55,669 nucleotides of DNA, taken from positions 1 through 55,669 of the forward strand of contig CAMHKQ010000013.1 of NCBI GenBank assembly GCA_946185745.1. Direction: 5' to 3'. A program made the translations under genes and the position numbers. The stretch comes from an uncultured Bacteroidales bacterium (GTDB lineage: Bacteria; Bacteroidota; Bacteroidia; Bacteroidales; UBA932). The notes beneath the pieces are model-generated. The model saw nothing but the letters and a program-made list of their open reading frames with translations. It was not told the origin of the DNA and did no database searches. Positions 38,501-47,700 of this stretch are shown piece after piece (positions within the stretch are counted from its first letter, which is position 1; every line of letters begins with the position of its first letter).

Positions 38501-40998
38501 TAGGTGTACGTGCCGGCATCGGTATGGAAGTTACCGGGGCCGTACTGGGCGTCTCCGCTGGCGGTGCAGGTGAATTCCACCTTGGTGATGTCGCCTGAGG
38601 CGGAGGAGATGCTTATGGTCTTGCCCTTGTAAACCCTGTAGTTGTCGTTGCGGTAGAGAGCACCTTCCGACAGGACGATGGTCACGCCTTCCTTGGTGAG
38701 GGACTGGTTCTTGGTGTCTTCGTTGTTGGACTTGTCGGTGCCGGCCACAAAGACTACGGTGCTGCCGGTGCCGCTACCGGGAGCAGCCTGGGTGAGCTTG
38801 ACGGTGAACGACTTGGTGGGAACGTCGGCCGCAGTAGCCACGGTGATGTTGGCTACCCTGGCAGCCTCGGTGTTGTTGGCGGAGAAGCTGACGGTAACGG
38901 TAGCTTCGCCGGTGCCGGAGGTCTTGTCGAGCACGAAGGCGCCGTTGTCGCTGGCGGCGTTCCACTCCACGTTACCCTTCACTTCGAAGGTGGCGGTGGT
39001 GGTGGTTGCGCTCACGTTGAGGGTGGTGGGGTTCACCGAGAACTTGAGGCCGGTGTCGCCCTGGCCGTTGAGGGTGTAGAGGTAGGAGGAACCGGAAACG
39101 GTTTCGGGGGTGTTGCCCTTGTAGTTCATGAGCTTGCCGTAAACCACGACCTCATCGTTAACCTTGATGTCGGTGTCGCCTTCCTCGAACTTGCGGTTGC
39201 CGAGGTAGAGGGTACGGAAGATATAGAACTCGCCGGTGCCGTCCTCGGCGTCAACGATGTAGAAGGATGCGTTGCCGTATTCTCCACCTTCGGTGAAGGT
39301 GCCCTTGTTGGCAATCTTGCTGATCTTGCCTTTGACGTAGACGAAGTCGGTGGTCTCGTACTCGGTGTTGGACGTCCAGCTGAGATTTGCCACCGCAGCT
39401 GCCGCTCCGGCGGGGTTGTAGGGATCCTCGAGGGTGCCGCTGCCCTTTGCGGTGCCGGGTTCCGGACCGGGCTCACCGCCCTGGCCGTTAAGGGTGTAGA
39501 TGTAGTTGCCCTGCGTCATTTCCTTGGTGTTGCCCTTGAAGTTGACGAGGTCGCCGAAGATCACGACTTCGTCGCCGACCTTGATCTGGTCTGCGGCGGT
39601 GAACTTGGCACCGCCGAGATAGTAGCCGCGGTAGATTTCGAGGGACTTGGCCTCGGCGCCGTCATCGGAGATGTAGTAGGTGGCGTTGCCGTAATCGGTG
39701 CTGACTTCACCGATCTTGGAGATCTTACCCTTGACGTACACACCCTCGAACTTGCCGTTGGCGTCGATGGTGCCGGCCTGGTACAGGGCCATCTGCACGG
39801 AGTATGGGCTGTCTACGGTACCCTTGGTGTCATCCTTTTTGCCCTCCTGGTCGTCGTCCTTCTGGGCAGTCTGGCCGTTGAGGGAGTAGATGCTGCTGCC
39901 CTGGGTTATTTCCTTGGTGTTGCCCTTGAAGTTGACAAGGTCGCCGAGAATGATGACGTCGTCACCGACCTTGATCTGGTCCTTGGAGGTGAACTTGGCG
40001 CCGCCGAGATAGTAACCGCGGTAGATTTCGAGGGACTTGGCCTCGGCGCCGTCGTCGGAGATGTAGTAGGTGGCGTTGCCGTAGGTACCGGTATCGATGT
40101 CGTCGATCTTGGAGATCTTACCCTTGACGTACACGTTGGCCAGCTTGCCTTCGGCGTCGAGCTTGCCTGCCTGGAAGAGCGCCATCTGTACGGAATAGGG
40201 GCTGTCTAAGGTACCCTTGGTATCGTCTTCCTTGCCTTCCTGGTCGCCGCCGCCGCCCTTTTCCTTAACCGTTCCGTTGAGGGAGTAGATGTAGCTGCCC
40301 TGGGTGACTTCGGGAGTGTTCTGGTACATGATGAGGACACCGCATACGATGACGTCGTCACCGACCTTGATGTCGTTCTCGGATTTGAACTTGTCTCCAC
40401 CGAGGCCGTAGCCGCGGTACACCTCGAGGGCGTCGGTGCTGCTGCCGTCATCAGAGATGAAATAGGTGGCGTTGCCGTACTGGGCGCTCACTTCGCTTAC
40501 CTGCGAGACTTTACCCATGATGTACACTTCGTCCGGGGTATAGGCACCGGAGGTGATGATCTTGAGGGCTTCGGAAGCGGAATATGGATCTTCCTTGGTG
40601 CCTGCATGGCTGTTATTGCCCTTGTCGCCCGTCTGGGTCACGTTGACGACCACGCTCTGAAGTGTAAGGCCGCTGCTGACGAGGTTGAACGTAACGGTGC
40701 CGGCGCGGTCGTACCCGGGGTTGGAAAGGGTGCTCACGCTGGCGGTCTGGGCGGTGGTGGAAGCGCTGCCGCCTGCGGGGGAAACGCTGAGCCATGCCTT
40801 GGCGTCGTCTGCCACGACTGCTGTCCAGTCGCGGGTGGCGGTGAACGAAACGCTCTCCTGGCCGCCGGCGGCGGAGAAGCTGAGGGATGCAGGAACGCCT
40901 TCGAGTTTGGCTGGGCCGGGATCCTCGTTAGGCTTCTTACATCCTGCAATGGTGAGCGCTGCAAGCGCAATCAGGGTGAAAATCTTGCTGAATTTCAT
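35575..40998 (-). CDS. giant multidomain OB-fold/BACON lipoprotein
   Basis: A 1807-residue lipoprotein (MKFSKIFTLIALAALTIAGC, Cys20). Approximate order: BACON 33-122; four tandem OB-fold repeats at 135-242, 265-375, 395-505 and 523-645 sharing YVKGKISKI, YGNATYYISDDG, EIYRGYYLGGAKF and IKVGDDV; BACON-like 650-738; beta-sandwich; then OB folds and beta-sandwiches separated by DNP-repeat linkers (PDNPDNPDNP near 890, 1025 and 1170); a late BACON around 1645-1735; and a C-terminal beta domain. The OB repeats resemble the DUF6359/YhcR-type OB fold associated with nucleases. No catalytic motif is visible, so it is probably a surface binding scaffold. It has its own promoter and is followed directly by the NUC1 gene. 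Confidence 0.8.
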   Translation of the reverse strand: MKFSKIFTLIALAALTIAGCKKPNEDPGPAKLEGVPASLSFSAAGGQESVSFTATRDWTAVVADDAKAWLSVSPAGGSASTTAQTASVSTLSNPGYDRAGTVTFNLVSSGLTLQSVVVNVTQTGDKGNNSHAGTKEDPYSASEALKIITSGAYTPDEVYIMGKVSQVSEVSAQYGNATYFISDDGSSTDALEVYRGYGLGGDKFKSENDIKVGDDVIVCGVLIMYQNTPEVTQGSYIYSLNGTVKEKGGGGDQEGKEDDTKGTLDSPYSVQMALFQAGKLDAEGKLANVYVKGKISKIDDIDTGTYGNATYYISDDGAEAKSLEIYRGYYLGGAKFTSKDQIKVGDDVIILGDLVNFKGNTKEITQGSSIYSLNGQTAQKDDDQEGKKDDTKGTVDSPYSVQMALYQAGTIDANGKFEGVYVKGKISKIGEVSTDYGNATYYISDDGAEAKSLEIYRGYYLGGAKFTAADQIKVGDEVVIFGDLVNFKGNTKEMTQGNYIYTLNGQGGEPGPEPGTAKGSGTLEDPYNPAGAAAAVANLSWTSNTEYETTDFVYVKGKISKIANKGTFTEGGEYGNASFYIVDAEDGTGEFYIFRTLYLGNRKFEEGDTDIKVNDEVVVYGKLMNYKGNTPETVSGSSYLYTLNGQGDTGLKFSVNPTTLNVSATTTTATFEVKGNVEWNAASDNGAFVLDKTSGTGEATVTVSFSANNTEAARVANITVATAADVPTKSFTVKLTQAAPGSGTGSTVVFVAGTDKSNNEDTKNQSLTKEGVTIVLSEGALYRNDNYRVYKGKTISISSASGDITKVEFTCTASGDAQYGPGNFHTDAGTYTYDGTQGIWTGTAASVTLQAVENQVRATKIVVTIGDGGNGETPDNPDNPDNPAAPKEVSVADFLSADESSTQPYQLTGTIAPHNGSINTTYGNFDLTDDSGSVYVYGLTATDLGYGATNDKSFANLGLKEGDNITIIGYRGSYQGTPEVLYAYFVKKNAEANPDNPDNPDNPDEPGDPALPDVVDLSAMGYTNGQALDGVTTNGSFVNITWASTGNSNGPKYYNSGNAVRVYPKNSFTVSIPETPSGSPRRMAPGDKPSKITAIVFSAKLADDRVVSLTPDNGTLGTNYVWTGDATSVSFTAGGNGGNLRISKITVYYDGVEPGIEPENPDNPDNPDNPDVAEPITATIAEFLAAPESSTQPYRLTGEIFNLANKKYGNFDLVDETGSVYVYGLTATNLGYGADNDQSFSSLNVGEGDNITLIGFRTSYNGKDEVGSAYFVSLNASGSVEWDDTYDTTQAPIATTIAGFMGTRPSKFQPYTINGTIKKLYDADQGKCVITDGTGELLVDGITSTKREYGDFNIANFSLLGLGEGDGITVTGFHDQKLDLVFMSYAYSKGNVPPFSLEQIISSADGTNFFTVGDIYVGAMSSRGFMAVDNSNAVLVYQPKGSYALGDLVSFDGTKTTYNNLPEITDANVTVLSSDNEVPYPEANDITASLDNYSSTKAEYIQIRGQLSVSGNYYNIKVNGATRQGSIYYPHSSLNAASFKNKFVVVKGYFNGITGSGGKYVNIVAASIEEDESVKTFEVAPTAINVTADAGSTSFNVTGNVPWTVELQEDNGGMIQSFTPASGSGDGSVTINYAANTGALTSPANMVSSGPTSRTATFLVSTTATGVDQSSYQVVVTQAAPTSGGAIEVTLDLTEQGYTNAQEVSSLTIDGVTLAFSKGTGSNTPKYYNTGKAVRIYAGGTLTVTAENKKVTGVTFTFGSGDGSNTITADTGSLSGSSWTGNDDSVTFTVGGSSGHRRFAKIVVNAQ
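39451..40230 (-). repeat. tandem OB-fold coding repeat of about 390 bp
   Basis: Two adjacent units of about 390 bp encode OB repeats 2 and 3 of the giant lipoprotein and are near-identical at the DNA level over long blocks. For example, the segment beginning at 39631 matches that beginning at 40021. The repeats before and after are clearly related but more diverged. Such DNA is prone to unit gain or loss. Confidence 0.8.
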
Positions 40999-41040
40999 AT
41001 CACTTGGTTTTTTGTGTTTGTGTGCAGTTATAGTAGCTTA

Positions 41041-41048
41041 CAAATTTA
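41041..41048 (-). promoter_or_regulatory. -7 box for the giant OB-fold lipoprotein operon
   Basis: The minus strand reads TAAATTTG, with a TTG about 20 bases upstream as a weak -33. The leader to ATG 40998 is about 40 bases. It lies just after the terminator at 41089-41120. Confidence 0.5.
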
Positions 41049-41088
41049 ACAAAATATTTCCGGGAATTCAAGCCCTTTTTCGAAACAC

Positions 41089-41120
41089 AAAAAAAACGGC
41101 CCCCGGGAAACCGGGAGCCG
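41089..41120 (-). terminator. intrinsic terminator after the 1183-residue lipoprotein gene
   Basis: A 10-bp GC-rich stem (41097-41106 with 41111-41120, one mismatch) with a GAAA-type tetraloop is followed on the minus strand by eight T. It separates the receptor-lipoprotein unit from the giant-lipoprotein/nuclease unit. Confidence 0.85.
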
Positions 41121-41148
41121 CTAAAAAGACAGACAGCTGTCAGCGCTG

Positions 41149-44100
41149 TTACTTAACGGTATACAGTAGATAAGAGTCGGCGCCCTTCAGGTTACCTGCG
41201 CTCTTGTTGCCCCAGGTATAGATGCGGATGGTCTGGCCCTTGCTTACACCAAGGTTGGCAAGCGGGATCTTCACTTCCGTCTCGATGACAGACTTGTCAG
41301 TGACACCGGCCGCAGCCACATTCTCCAGCACGTCGCCCGAAGGATAGCCGCTGCCGGCAGGGCTCGAGGCGAATGTGGGAGCGTCAGCCGAACCAGTGAA
41401 CAGGTACAGGTACATCCAAACTTCCACACCATAACCCGTGTTGCCGTTCACGCTATTGGTACCGGTCTCCGGATTGTTGTCGGTGTCGAACTCATAGTAG
41501 TAGTAACCGCCGGAAGACTCCTTCCACAGGCCGTCGTGCCAGGTGCGCTTGCTGTAGAGGTAGATATTATCGTCGTCATTGGCGGCTTTGAACGCAAGGT
41601 AGGGACCTTCCTCGCTACTCAGGCCGTCGGCCACACCAGCCCATTCGGACATGTCACCGTCGATGGTGATGGACACGGGTTCAGGTGCGGAGCCCTCGGT
41701 GAACCAGGCGTTGTCCCAGAGGTAAACCTGCTTGGCCTCCTTGTACTTGCCGGGGATGGTCACGAGGTCACCGGTTTTGCCTTCCTCCAGCACCAGACCC
41801 TTGTTGTTAAGCTGGGCGTACACGGCAATCTTGTCTTCGCCCTGCGCCACTTCACCGTTACGGTCGCCGTCGGCGATACCGCCGGTAACGGTTACGCCGG
41901 TGAGCTTCACCAGACGGAGAAGGTTGGCGTCGTAGTTGGCAAGGAGTTCAGCGATGGTGATTTCCTTGGGAGCGGGTGCTGCACCGTGGCCTTTCTCGTA
42001 GGCGTCACCAAGGGCGACCAGCTCGGGAATGCCGTTGTACCAGTATCCCTTGGCGGCGATCTTGCCGGAAATGGTATCGCCGGCCTCAAGGCCGTGGCCG
42101 CTCAGGTAAATGAGGATGGCGCCGGTTTCGTCCTGGATGTAGGCATTGTTGCCGTTGACATAGCTGACTACCGCGGGAGAAGCAAGGCGCACCTCGAACT
42201 CGGCGGCGCTGCTGCTGCCGGTAGCCTCTGCGGGGATGGCGGCGATTACCTCGGCGATGGTGGTAGGACCGTTGAATTCTTCGGGGTCATCCGGCAGGGT
42301 CACCACCTCACCCTTCTTGAGGGCGAACTTGTGGTTGGTCTGGGGAGCATAACCCATGGCGGCGTAGTTGCCGTCGCAGCAGTCGATACCTACCTCAATC
42401 TGCTCCGGGAAACCACCGGGATAGTTGGAGTAGTCGATAGCCACCTCGTAGAAGTTCCCGTTACCGGCGCTGGTGACAGCGGGGGTTACACCGGAGTCGG
42501 ACCACGCCCAATCGGCGGAAGTGGCACCGGTGAACTGGTACAGCGGGGAGCTGAAATTGGTGTAGGAGCCACCGCTGGTGGCCTTGCCTTCCATCATGTA
42601 CTGGATATTCTCGTCTTTCCAGAAACGGGACAGCAGACCCTGGGCGCCACTGAAGAAGACGTGGAAGCGGAGCTTGCCGTCGGTCACGCCCTGGGCAAGA
42701 GCCGCGTCTGAGAATTCCGCCAGGATGTAGAGTTTGTCGCCGTAGTAAGCCTTGGCCGACTTGATGCCGGTAAGCTCGGCATCGGCGGCGCATTCTGCGG
42801 TAGCGACACCTTCAACGCCCTCCCAGTCGGCGGGATTACCGTCGACGGTGATGCCCTCGCTCACCGGAGCATCGGTATGGGTGAGGAAGTAGATGCTGTT
42901 GCCGGCGGCGAACTCGTACACGTCGGGCTTGCCGTCCTTCTTGTAGATGGTAATCTTACCCAGCACGGTGACGGCGTCGCCCACGGCAATCTGGTTTTCG
43001 GAGGTGAACTTTTCGCCGCCGAGGTAATAGCCGCGGTAGATTTCGAAGTCGGCGGTGGTGCCGTCATCGGAAATCCAGTACTGCGCATTGCCGTAGTCGA
43101 GGCTGACGTTGTCGATGGTGTTGATGATACCGGTTACGAACACCATGTCGTCGGTGGGAGCGCTGCCGTTATTGAGGGCCTCGATGGCCTGGGCAACGGT
43201 GTAGTACTGCACGCCGCCGTTGAGGGAGACGATCCGGTTATTCTTCGCGAATTCGGGAATGGGATCCTGGCCGTCCTTCTCGTAGAGCGTGAGCGTGCCG
43301 CAGATGATGACTTCGTCACCAACCTTCAGCTGATCCTCGGAGGTGTACTTGGCACCGTCGAACCAGAAGTTGCGGTAGGCCTCGAGATCGGCGGTGGTAC
43401 CGTCGTCAGAGAGCCAGAACTGGGCGTTGCCGTAGTCAAGGCTGATATTGTCAATCTTGCTGATGATGCCCTTCACGTATACTTCCGCGTCGGTGTAGGT
43501 CTTGTTCTTGCAGATTTCAAGAGCCTCGGCGACGGTGTAGGGGTTGGTGATGGCCGCACCCTTGGCGCCGGGATTGGCGGCCTGGGTGACAGTAACCACA
43601 ACAGCGGTGGTGCCGTTCGCGTTGGTGGCGAAGAGCTTCACGTAGCAGACGCGGGCGTCACCCGGGTTCTCTGCGGCCGTGAGGGTGCACTCATTGCCTG
43701 CGAGGGCCACGGTGAGCCATGCGGGAGAGTCTTCCACGGTGCAGTTTTCGTCGGAGAAGGGACCGCTGGCCTCCAGCTCGCCACCTTCGACAACTGCGGA
43801 TACAGTGGCGGAGGAGCCTTCCGCGGCCTCCAGGGTAACGCTGGCGGGGCTTACCTCAACGGTGGGAGGAACAGCGCCGGCCACATTGGACAGCTTGACA
43901 TTCTTGACCTCCCAGGTGGGGGAAGCGGCAGTGTTGCTGAGGTAATGGAACGCGAACTTGATCTTCTTGCCGCAATATGCGGAGAGGTCGACGTCGCCCG
44001 AACGGACGAAGTCCCAGCCGGAGCCTGCGGGCCAGGTGGGAACCTCGACCTTCTCCCACTTCGCGCCGTTGTCGGTGGTCACCTCGACGGAGAGGTAATC

Positions 44101-44700
44101 GGTGACGGCATTGCCGTTCATGTAGTTGACGGCGTTCTCGAAGGTGAGCATGGCGATGGACTCCTCGGTGAGGTCGATTTCGGGAGAAATCAGGTAGGAG
44201 TCGGCGTCGGTGTTGGCGTTGTTGATATAGGCGGTGGCCTTCATGCCGTACTTGGGATCATAGCTCCAGGGAGAGCCTACAATGTCCTTGGTTTCGAATT
44301 CGCCCTGGCCATGGCCGATGAAGGGTTCCTCGAAGATGACACCGGCAGGCTTTGGCTTGTCGCCGTCACGGATGACAACGATGCGCTGGTACTTGCCGTT
44401 CATGTAAATCCTGACCTCGCCCTCGCTGAGAGTGTCGGCCTGGGCGATGAAGTTGAGGGTATAGTTGCCGGCCGGACCGTAAGCCGGGTCGAGCTTGACC
44501 CAATCCGGGGCGCTGGAAGTCCATTCCCTGTCGATGGTCATCGTGGTGGAAGCCGAAGTCTGGCCCTTCGCGATGGTGATGTAGGTGGAACCGAGCGTGA
44601 TGCCGTCCAGATGGTTGAGCTCCTCTTCCATGGACTGGCATCCTGTAAAGAGGGTAGCCACAGCTGCAAAAGCAGCCACGAATATTTTGTTGAGTTTCAT
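41149..44700 (-). CDS. multidomain OB-fold lipoprotein
   Basis: A 1183-residue lipoprotein (MKLNKIFVAAFAAVATLFTGC, Cys21). In order: a BACON-like beta domain (about 35-112), a choice-of-anchor-type jelly roll (about 120-275, with GVIFEEPFIGHGQGEF and FHYLSNTAASPTWEVKNVKL), a BACON-like domain (285-385), two OB-fold repeats (about 390-620, with VKGIISKIDN, YGNAQFWLSDDG and EIYRGYYLGGEKF), carbohydrate-binding/DOMON-like beta domains starting at ITVDGNPADWEG and ITIDGDMSEWAG, and between them another OB region (AYIQDETGAILIYLSGHG). No enzyme motif is seen. It follows the Oar-like receptor gene by 15 bases, so the two probably work as a surface-binding and transport pair. Confidence 0.8.
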   Translation of the reverse strand: MKLNKIFVAAFAAVATLFTGCQSMEEELNHLDGITLGSTYITIAKGQTSASTTMTIDREWTSSAPDWVKLDPAYGPAGNYTLNFIAQADTLSEGEVRIYMNGKYQRIVVIRDGDKPKPAGVIFEEPFIGHGQGEFETKDIVGSPWSYDPKYGMKATAYINNANTDADSYLISPEIDLTEESIAMLTFENAVNYMNGNAVTDYLSVEVTTDNGAKWEKVEVPTWPAGSGWDFVRSGDVDLSAYCGKKIKFAFHYLSNTAASPTWEVKNVKLSNVAGAVPPTVEVSPASVTLEAAEGSSATVSAVVEGGELEASGPFSDENCTVEDSPAWLTVALAGNECTLTAAENPGDARVCYVKLFATNANGTTAVVVTVTQAANPGAKGAAITNPYTVAEALEICKNKTYTDAEVYVKGIISKIDNISLDYGNAQFWLSDDGTTADLEAYRNFWFDGAKYTSEDQLKVGDEVIICGTLTLYEKDGQDPIPEFAKNNRIVSLNGGVQYYTVAQAIEALNNGSAPTDDMVFVTGIINTIDNVSLDYGNAQYWISDDGTTADFEIYRGYYLGGEKFTSENQIAVGDAVTVLGKITIYKKDGKPDVYEFAAGNSIYFLTHTDAPVSEGITVDGNPADWEGVEGVATAECAADAELTGIKSAKAYYGDKLYILAEFSDAALAQGVTDGKLRFHVFFSGAQGLLSRFWKDENIQYMMEGKATSGGSYTNFSSPLYQFTGATSADWAWSDSGVTPAVTSAGNGNFYEVAIDYSNYPGGFPEQIEVGIDCCDGNYAAMGYAPQTNHKFALKKGEVVTLPDDPEEFNGPTTIAEVIAAIPAEATGSSSAAEFEVRLASPAVVSYVNGNNAYIQDETGAILIYLSGHGLEAGDTISGKIAAKGYWYNGIPELVALGDAYEKGHGAAPAPKEITIAELLANYDANLLRLVKLTGVTVTGGIADGDRNGEVAQGEDKIAVYAQLNNKGLVLEEGKTGDLVTIPGKYKEAKQVYLWDNAWFTEGSAPEPVSITIDGDMSEWAGVADGLSSEEGPYLAFKAANDDDNIYLYSKRTWHDGLWKESSGGYYYYEFDTDNNPETGTNSVNGNTGYGVEVWMYLYLFTGSADAPTFASSPAGSGYPSGDVLENVAAAGVTDKSVIETEVKIPLANLGVSKGQTIRIYTWGNKSAGNLKGADSYLLYTVK

Positions 44701-44715
44701 ATTCCGGACTTGATA

Positions 44716-47700
44716 TTAGTTGAACATGTACTTGATGCCCACCTGCATGTACCAGAGGCTGGTGTAGGTCTTGCTGAGCTCCCAGGTAGCTGCATTCTCA
44801 GGCAGGGTGGACTTGAAGACCGGAACGCCGTCGTAATCGAGGCCGGTCGAGGTCAGGGGCCTGATGTTGTAGTAGCTGCCGGTGATGCTGCGGAGACCTA
44901 CGTTGCTGTAGCCCCAGCTGGAATTGATCAGGTTGCTGAGATTCTTGATGTCCACGCTGAGCTGGAGGGTGTTGGTGGAATTGCCGATCTTCAGGATGAA
45001 GTCGTGGGCATAACGGAAGTCGAAGGAGTGCTTGAGGGGCGCCGCGACGCTGTAAGCCTCGGCATACTGGCCCTGGTGGGAGGACAGGTACTTGTCCTGG
45101 GCTGCGAATGCCTTGTAGGCGTCCATGTCGGCCTGGGTCTTGAAACGGAAGGGAGCGTTGCTGCCTGCGAGACCCATTTCGGAATCGGTCGGGATGTACA
45201 TGAGGTCGAGCTCGGCCACGCCGTCGTTGTTGAAGTCGCCCTGGTAGGTGTAGGAGTAGTTGGCGGGGCTCATGGCCTCATAGAAGAGGCTGAAGTGGTC
45301 CTTGCCAAGGGGCTCCTTGATGGTGTAGTTCACGTTCGCGAAGATGCGGTGAGGAACCACGTACTGCGAGTTGTGAAGAGTCATGAAGTTGGGGCCGTCG
45401 ACGGTGGGGATGCCCTCGTAAGCCGAAGAGGCGTTGCTGCCCGGCATGCCGGTGAGCTCCTTCGATACGGTGTGGGTGTAGCCCACGGTGACGTTGAGGT
45501 TCTTGACGGGCTCGCCGGAGAGAACAGCGCTGGCGATATAGCCGTAACCCTTGTTGGTGTTGCTCAGCACGAGGGCGTTGCCGGGTTCGTCGCTGCCTGC
45601 GGGATAGTTGATGTAGGCATCCTTGGGATAGATGTGACGGTTGTCAGCCCCGTTGTAGGTGGCCCAGCCGGTATTGTCTTCCAGGTTCCAGTTGGTGATA
45701 TAGACGCCGTTGATGGTCTTGTTGAAGGTGAATTCACCGGTGAAGGTGAGGGGGAAGCCGACGGGCAGGACATAGTCCACGCCGATCGAGCTCTTCCAGA
45801 CCTCGGGCATCTTGAAGTTGTTGGCGACAGCGTCGAAGTTGCCGGAATAAACGCCGTCATCGGGAGTGATGGTGGTGGGGAACTTCTTGGAGTTGATGCT
45901 GTTGAGCTTGTTGATGAGGTCGTTCACGTCGGCGTAGAACGGGATGCGTGCGAGTTCATCGGCGCCGTTGCCGTAGCCGGCCTTGGCGTTCTGGACCATG
46001 AGCGTGTTGGTAGGCATGTTGGTGAAGAACACGAGGGGCAGGCGGCCGGTGAAGAGGCCGGTACCGCCGCGCACCTTGAGGCTCCTGTCACCGAGGACAT
46101 CCCAGGTAAAGCCCAGACGCGGGGAAATCTGCAGGTCGGGCTTGGGCCACATGCCGGTGTCGAGACGCTGGCAGTTTGCCCAGGTGAGCCTGAGGATGGC
46201 GTTGTTGGTCATGAGGTCGGAATTGTCGAAAATCATCTCGTCGAGACGCAGGCCTGCAACGAGCTTGAGGTTTTCGACGGGATCCCATTCGTCCTGGAAG
46301 TAGACACCCACCTTGTGGTACTGCACGCGTGCCGCAGGGTTCTGCTCGCCGTCATAACCGTAGGTGACGGAAACCACGTCGGGGACGCCGCCGTTCATGA
46401 AGTCCTCCATGCTCTTGTAACGGTAATAACCGGTACCGCCGCGCATATAGGAGTTGTCGGCCATCTGATACTCGTAGCTGACGCCGCCGGTGAGCTTGTG
46501 GTTGCCGGCGTAGTAGACGAGTTCGTCCTTGGCGTTGATGGTATTGTTGTGGACACCGTTGTTCCAGGTGAAGAGCTCGTAACCGAAGGACATGTAGGCG
46601 TCGCCGTCCTTCATGATGTCGACATGGGGGAACTTGGATGAATTGGAGCCGCGCATGTCGTCAAGCTTCGAGAAGGTGACGAGCAGCTGGTTGGACAGGT
46701 TGTCGCTGAGACGGCTGTTGAGGTCGAGCGAGAAGCTGTTCACCAGGTTGGTGTTGGAGTACATGTTGTTGGAGAAGGCCATGGAGTAGTCGCTCATGCG
46801 GCTGTGGGCCATGCGGGGACCGTTGTCCATGGAGTTTCCGTTGGGGTTCAACCAACCCTGGTTGAGGGTGTAGTTGTAGCGGAAAGCGAGATGGTGCTTG
46901 TCGCTGATGTTCCAGTCGATGCGGGCGAGGATCTTGGTGTTGGTCTTGTCGCCGGGATAGTCGGTGTAGGAACCCGGATCGTAGTTATAATTCTCCTTGA
47001 GGAAGGACGCCATCTTCTCCATGTCGGCGACGGTGGTGCGGGAGATGAAGTTGTCGGGATCGGCTACGCCGTCGGTGGAAGGCCTCCAGCGGTTGACCAC
47101 GCCGGGATTGCTGTACCTTTCGGCGTTGATGAAGAAGAACAGCTTGTTCTTGATGATGGGGCCGCCGAGGGTGAGGCCGAAGGTCATGTACTTGTTGGAG
47201 AGGGGATCGCCGAGCTTTTCGCCGTCGACCTTGTTGCCGTGGAGGTGCTCGTCTTCATAGAGGCCGTAGACCGAACCCTTGAAGGTGTTGGTACCGGACT
47301 TGGTGATGGCGTTGATACCGCCGCCCACGAAGTTGGTCTGCCTGACGTCGAACGGGGAAACCACGACCTGGACCTCCTCGATGGCGTCGATGGAGATGGG
47401 GGTGCCGCCGCCGGGAAGATTGTCGGAAAGGCCGAAGTTGTTGTTGAAGTTGGAGCCGTCAACCGTGAAGTTGGTGGTACGGCCGTCGGCGCCGCCAATG
47501 CTCATTCCGTTACCGCCGTAAGGGGAAATCCTGGCGATGTCGGAGATGCTCCTGCTGATGGTGGGGAGCTCGGCAATCTGCTGATTGCTGATATTGGTGG
47601 AAGCACCGGTCTTTTCGGTAGCGGAGAACTTCGAGCTCGGACTGGCTATCACCACGGCTTCGCCGAGGTTCAGGGACTCTTCATTGATCTTGGAGTCGAG

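Noticed and set aside
42877..46641. A 1254-codon plus-strand open frame opposite two surface-protein genes
   Set aside because: Same kind of antisense shadow; the minus-strand proteins have clear signals, domains and starts.
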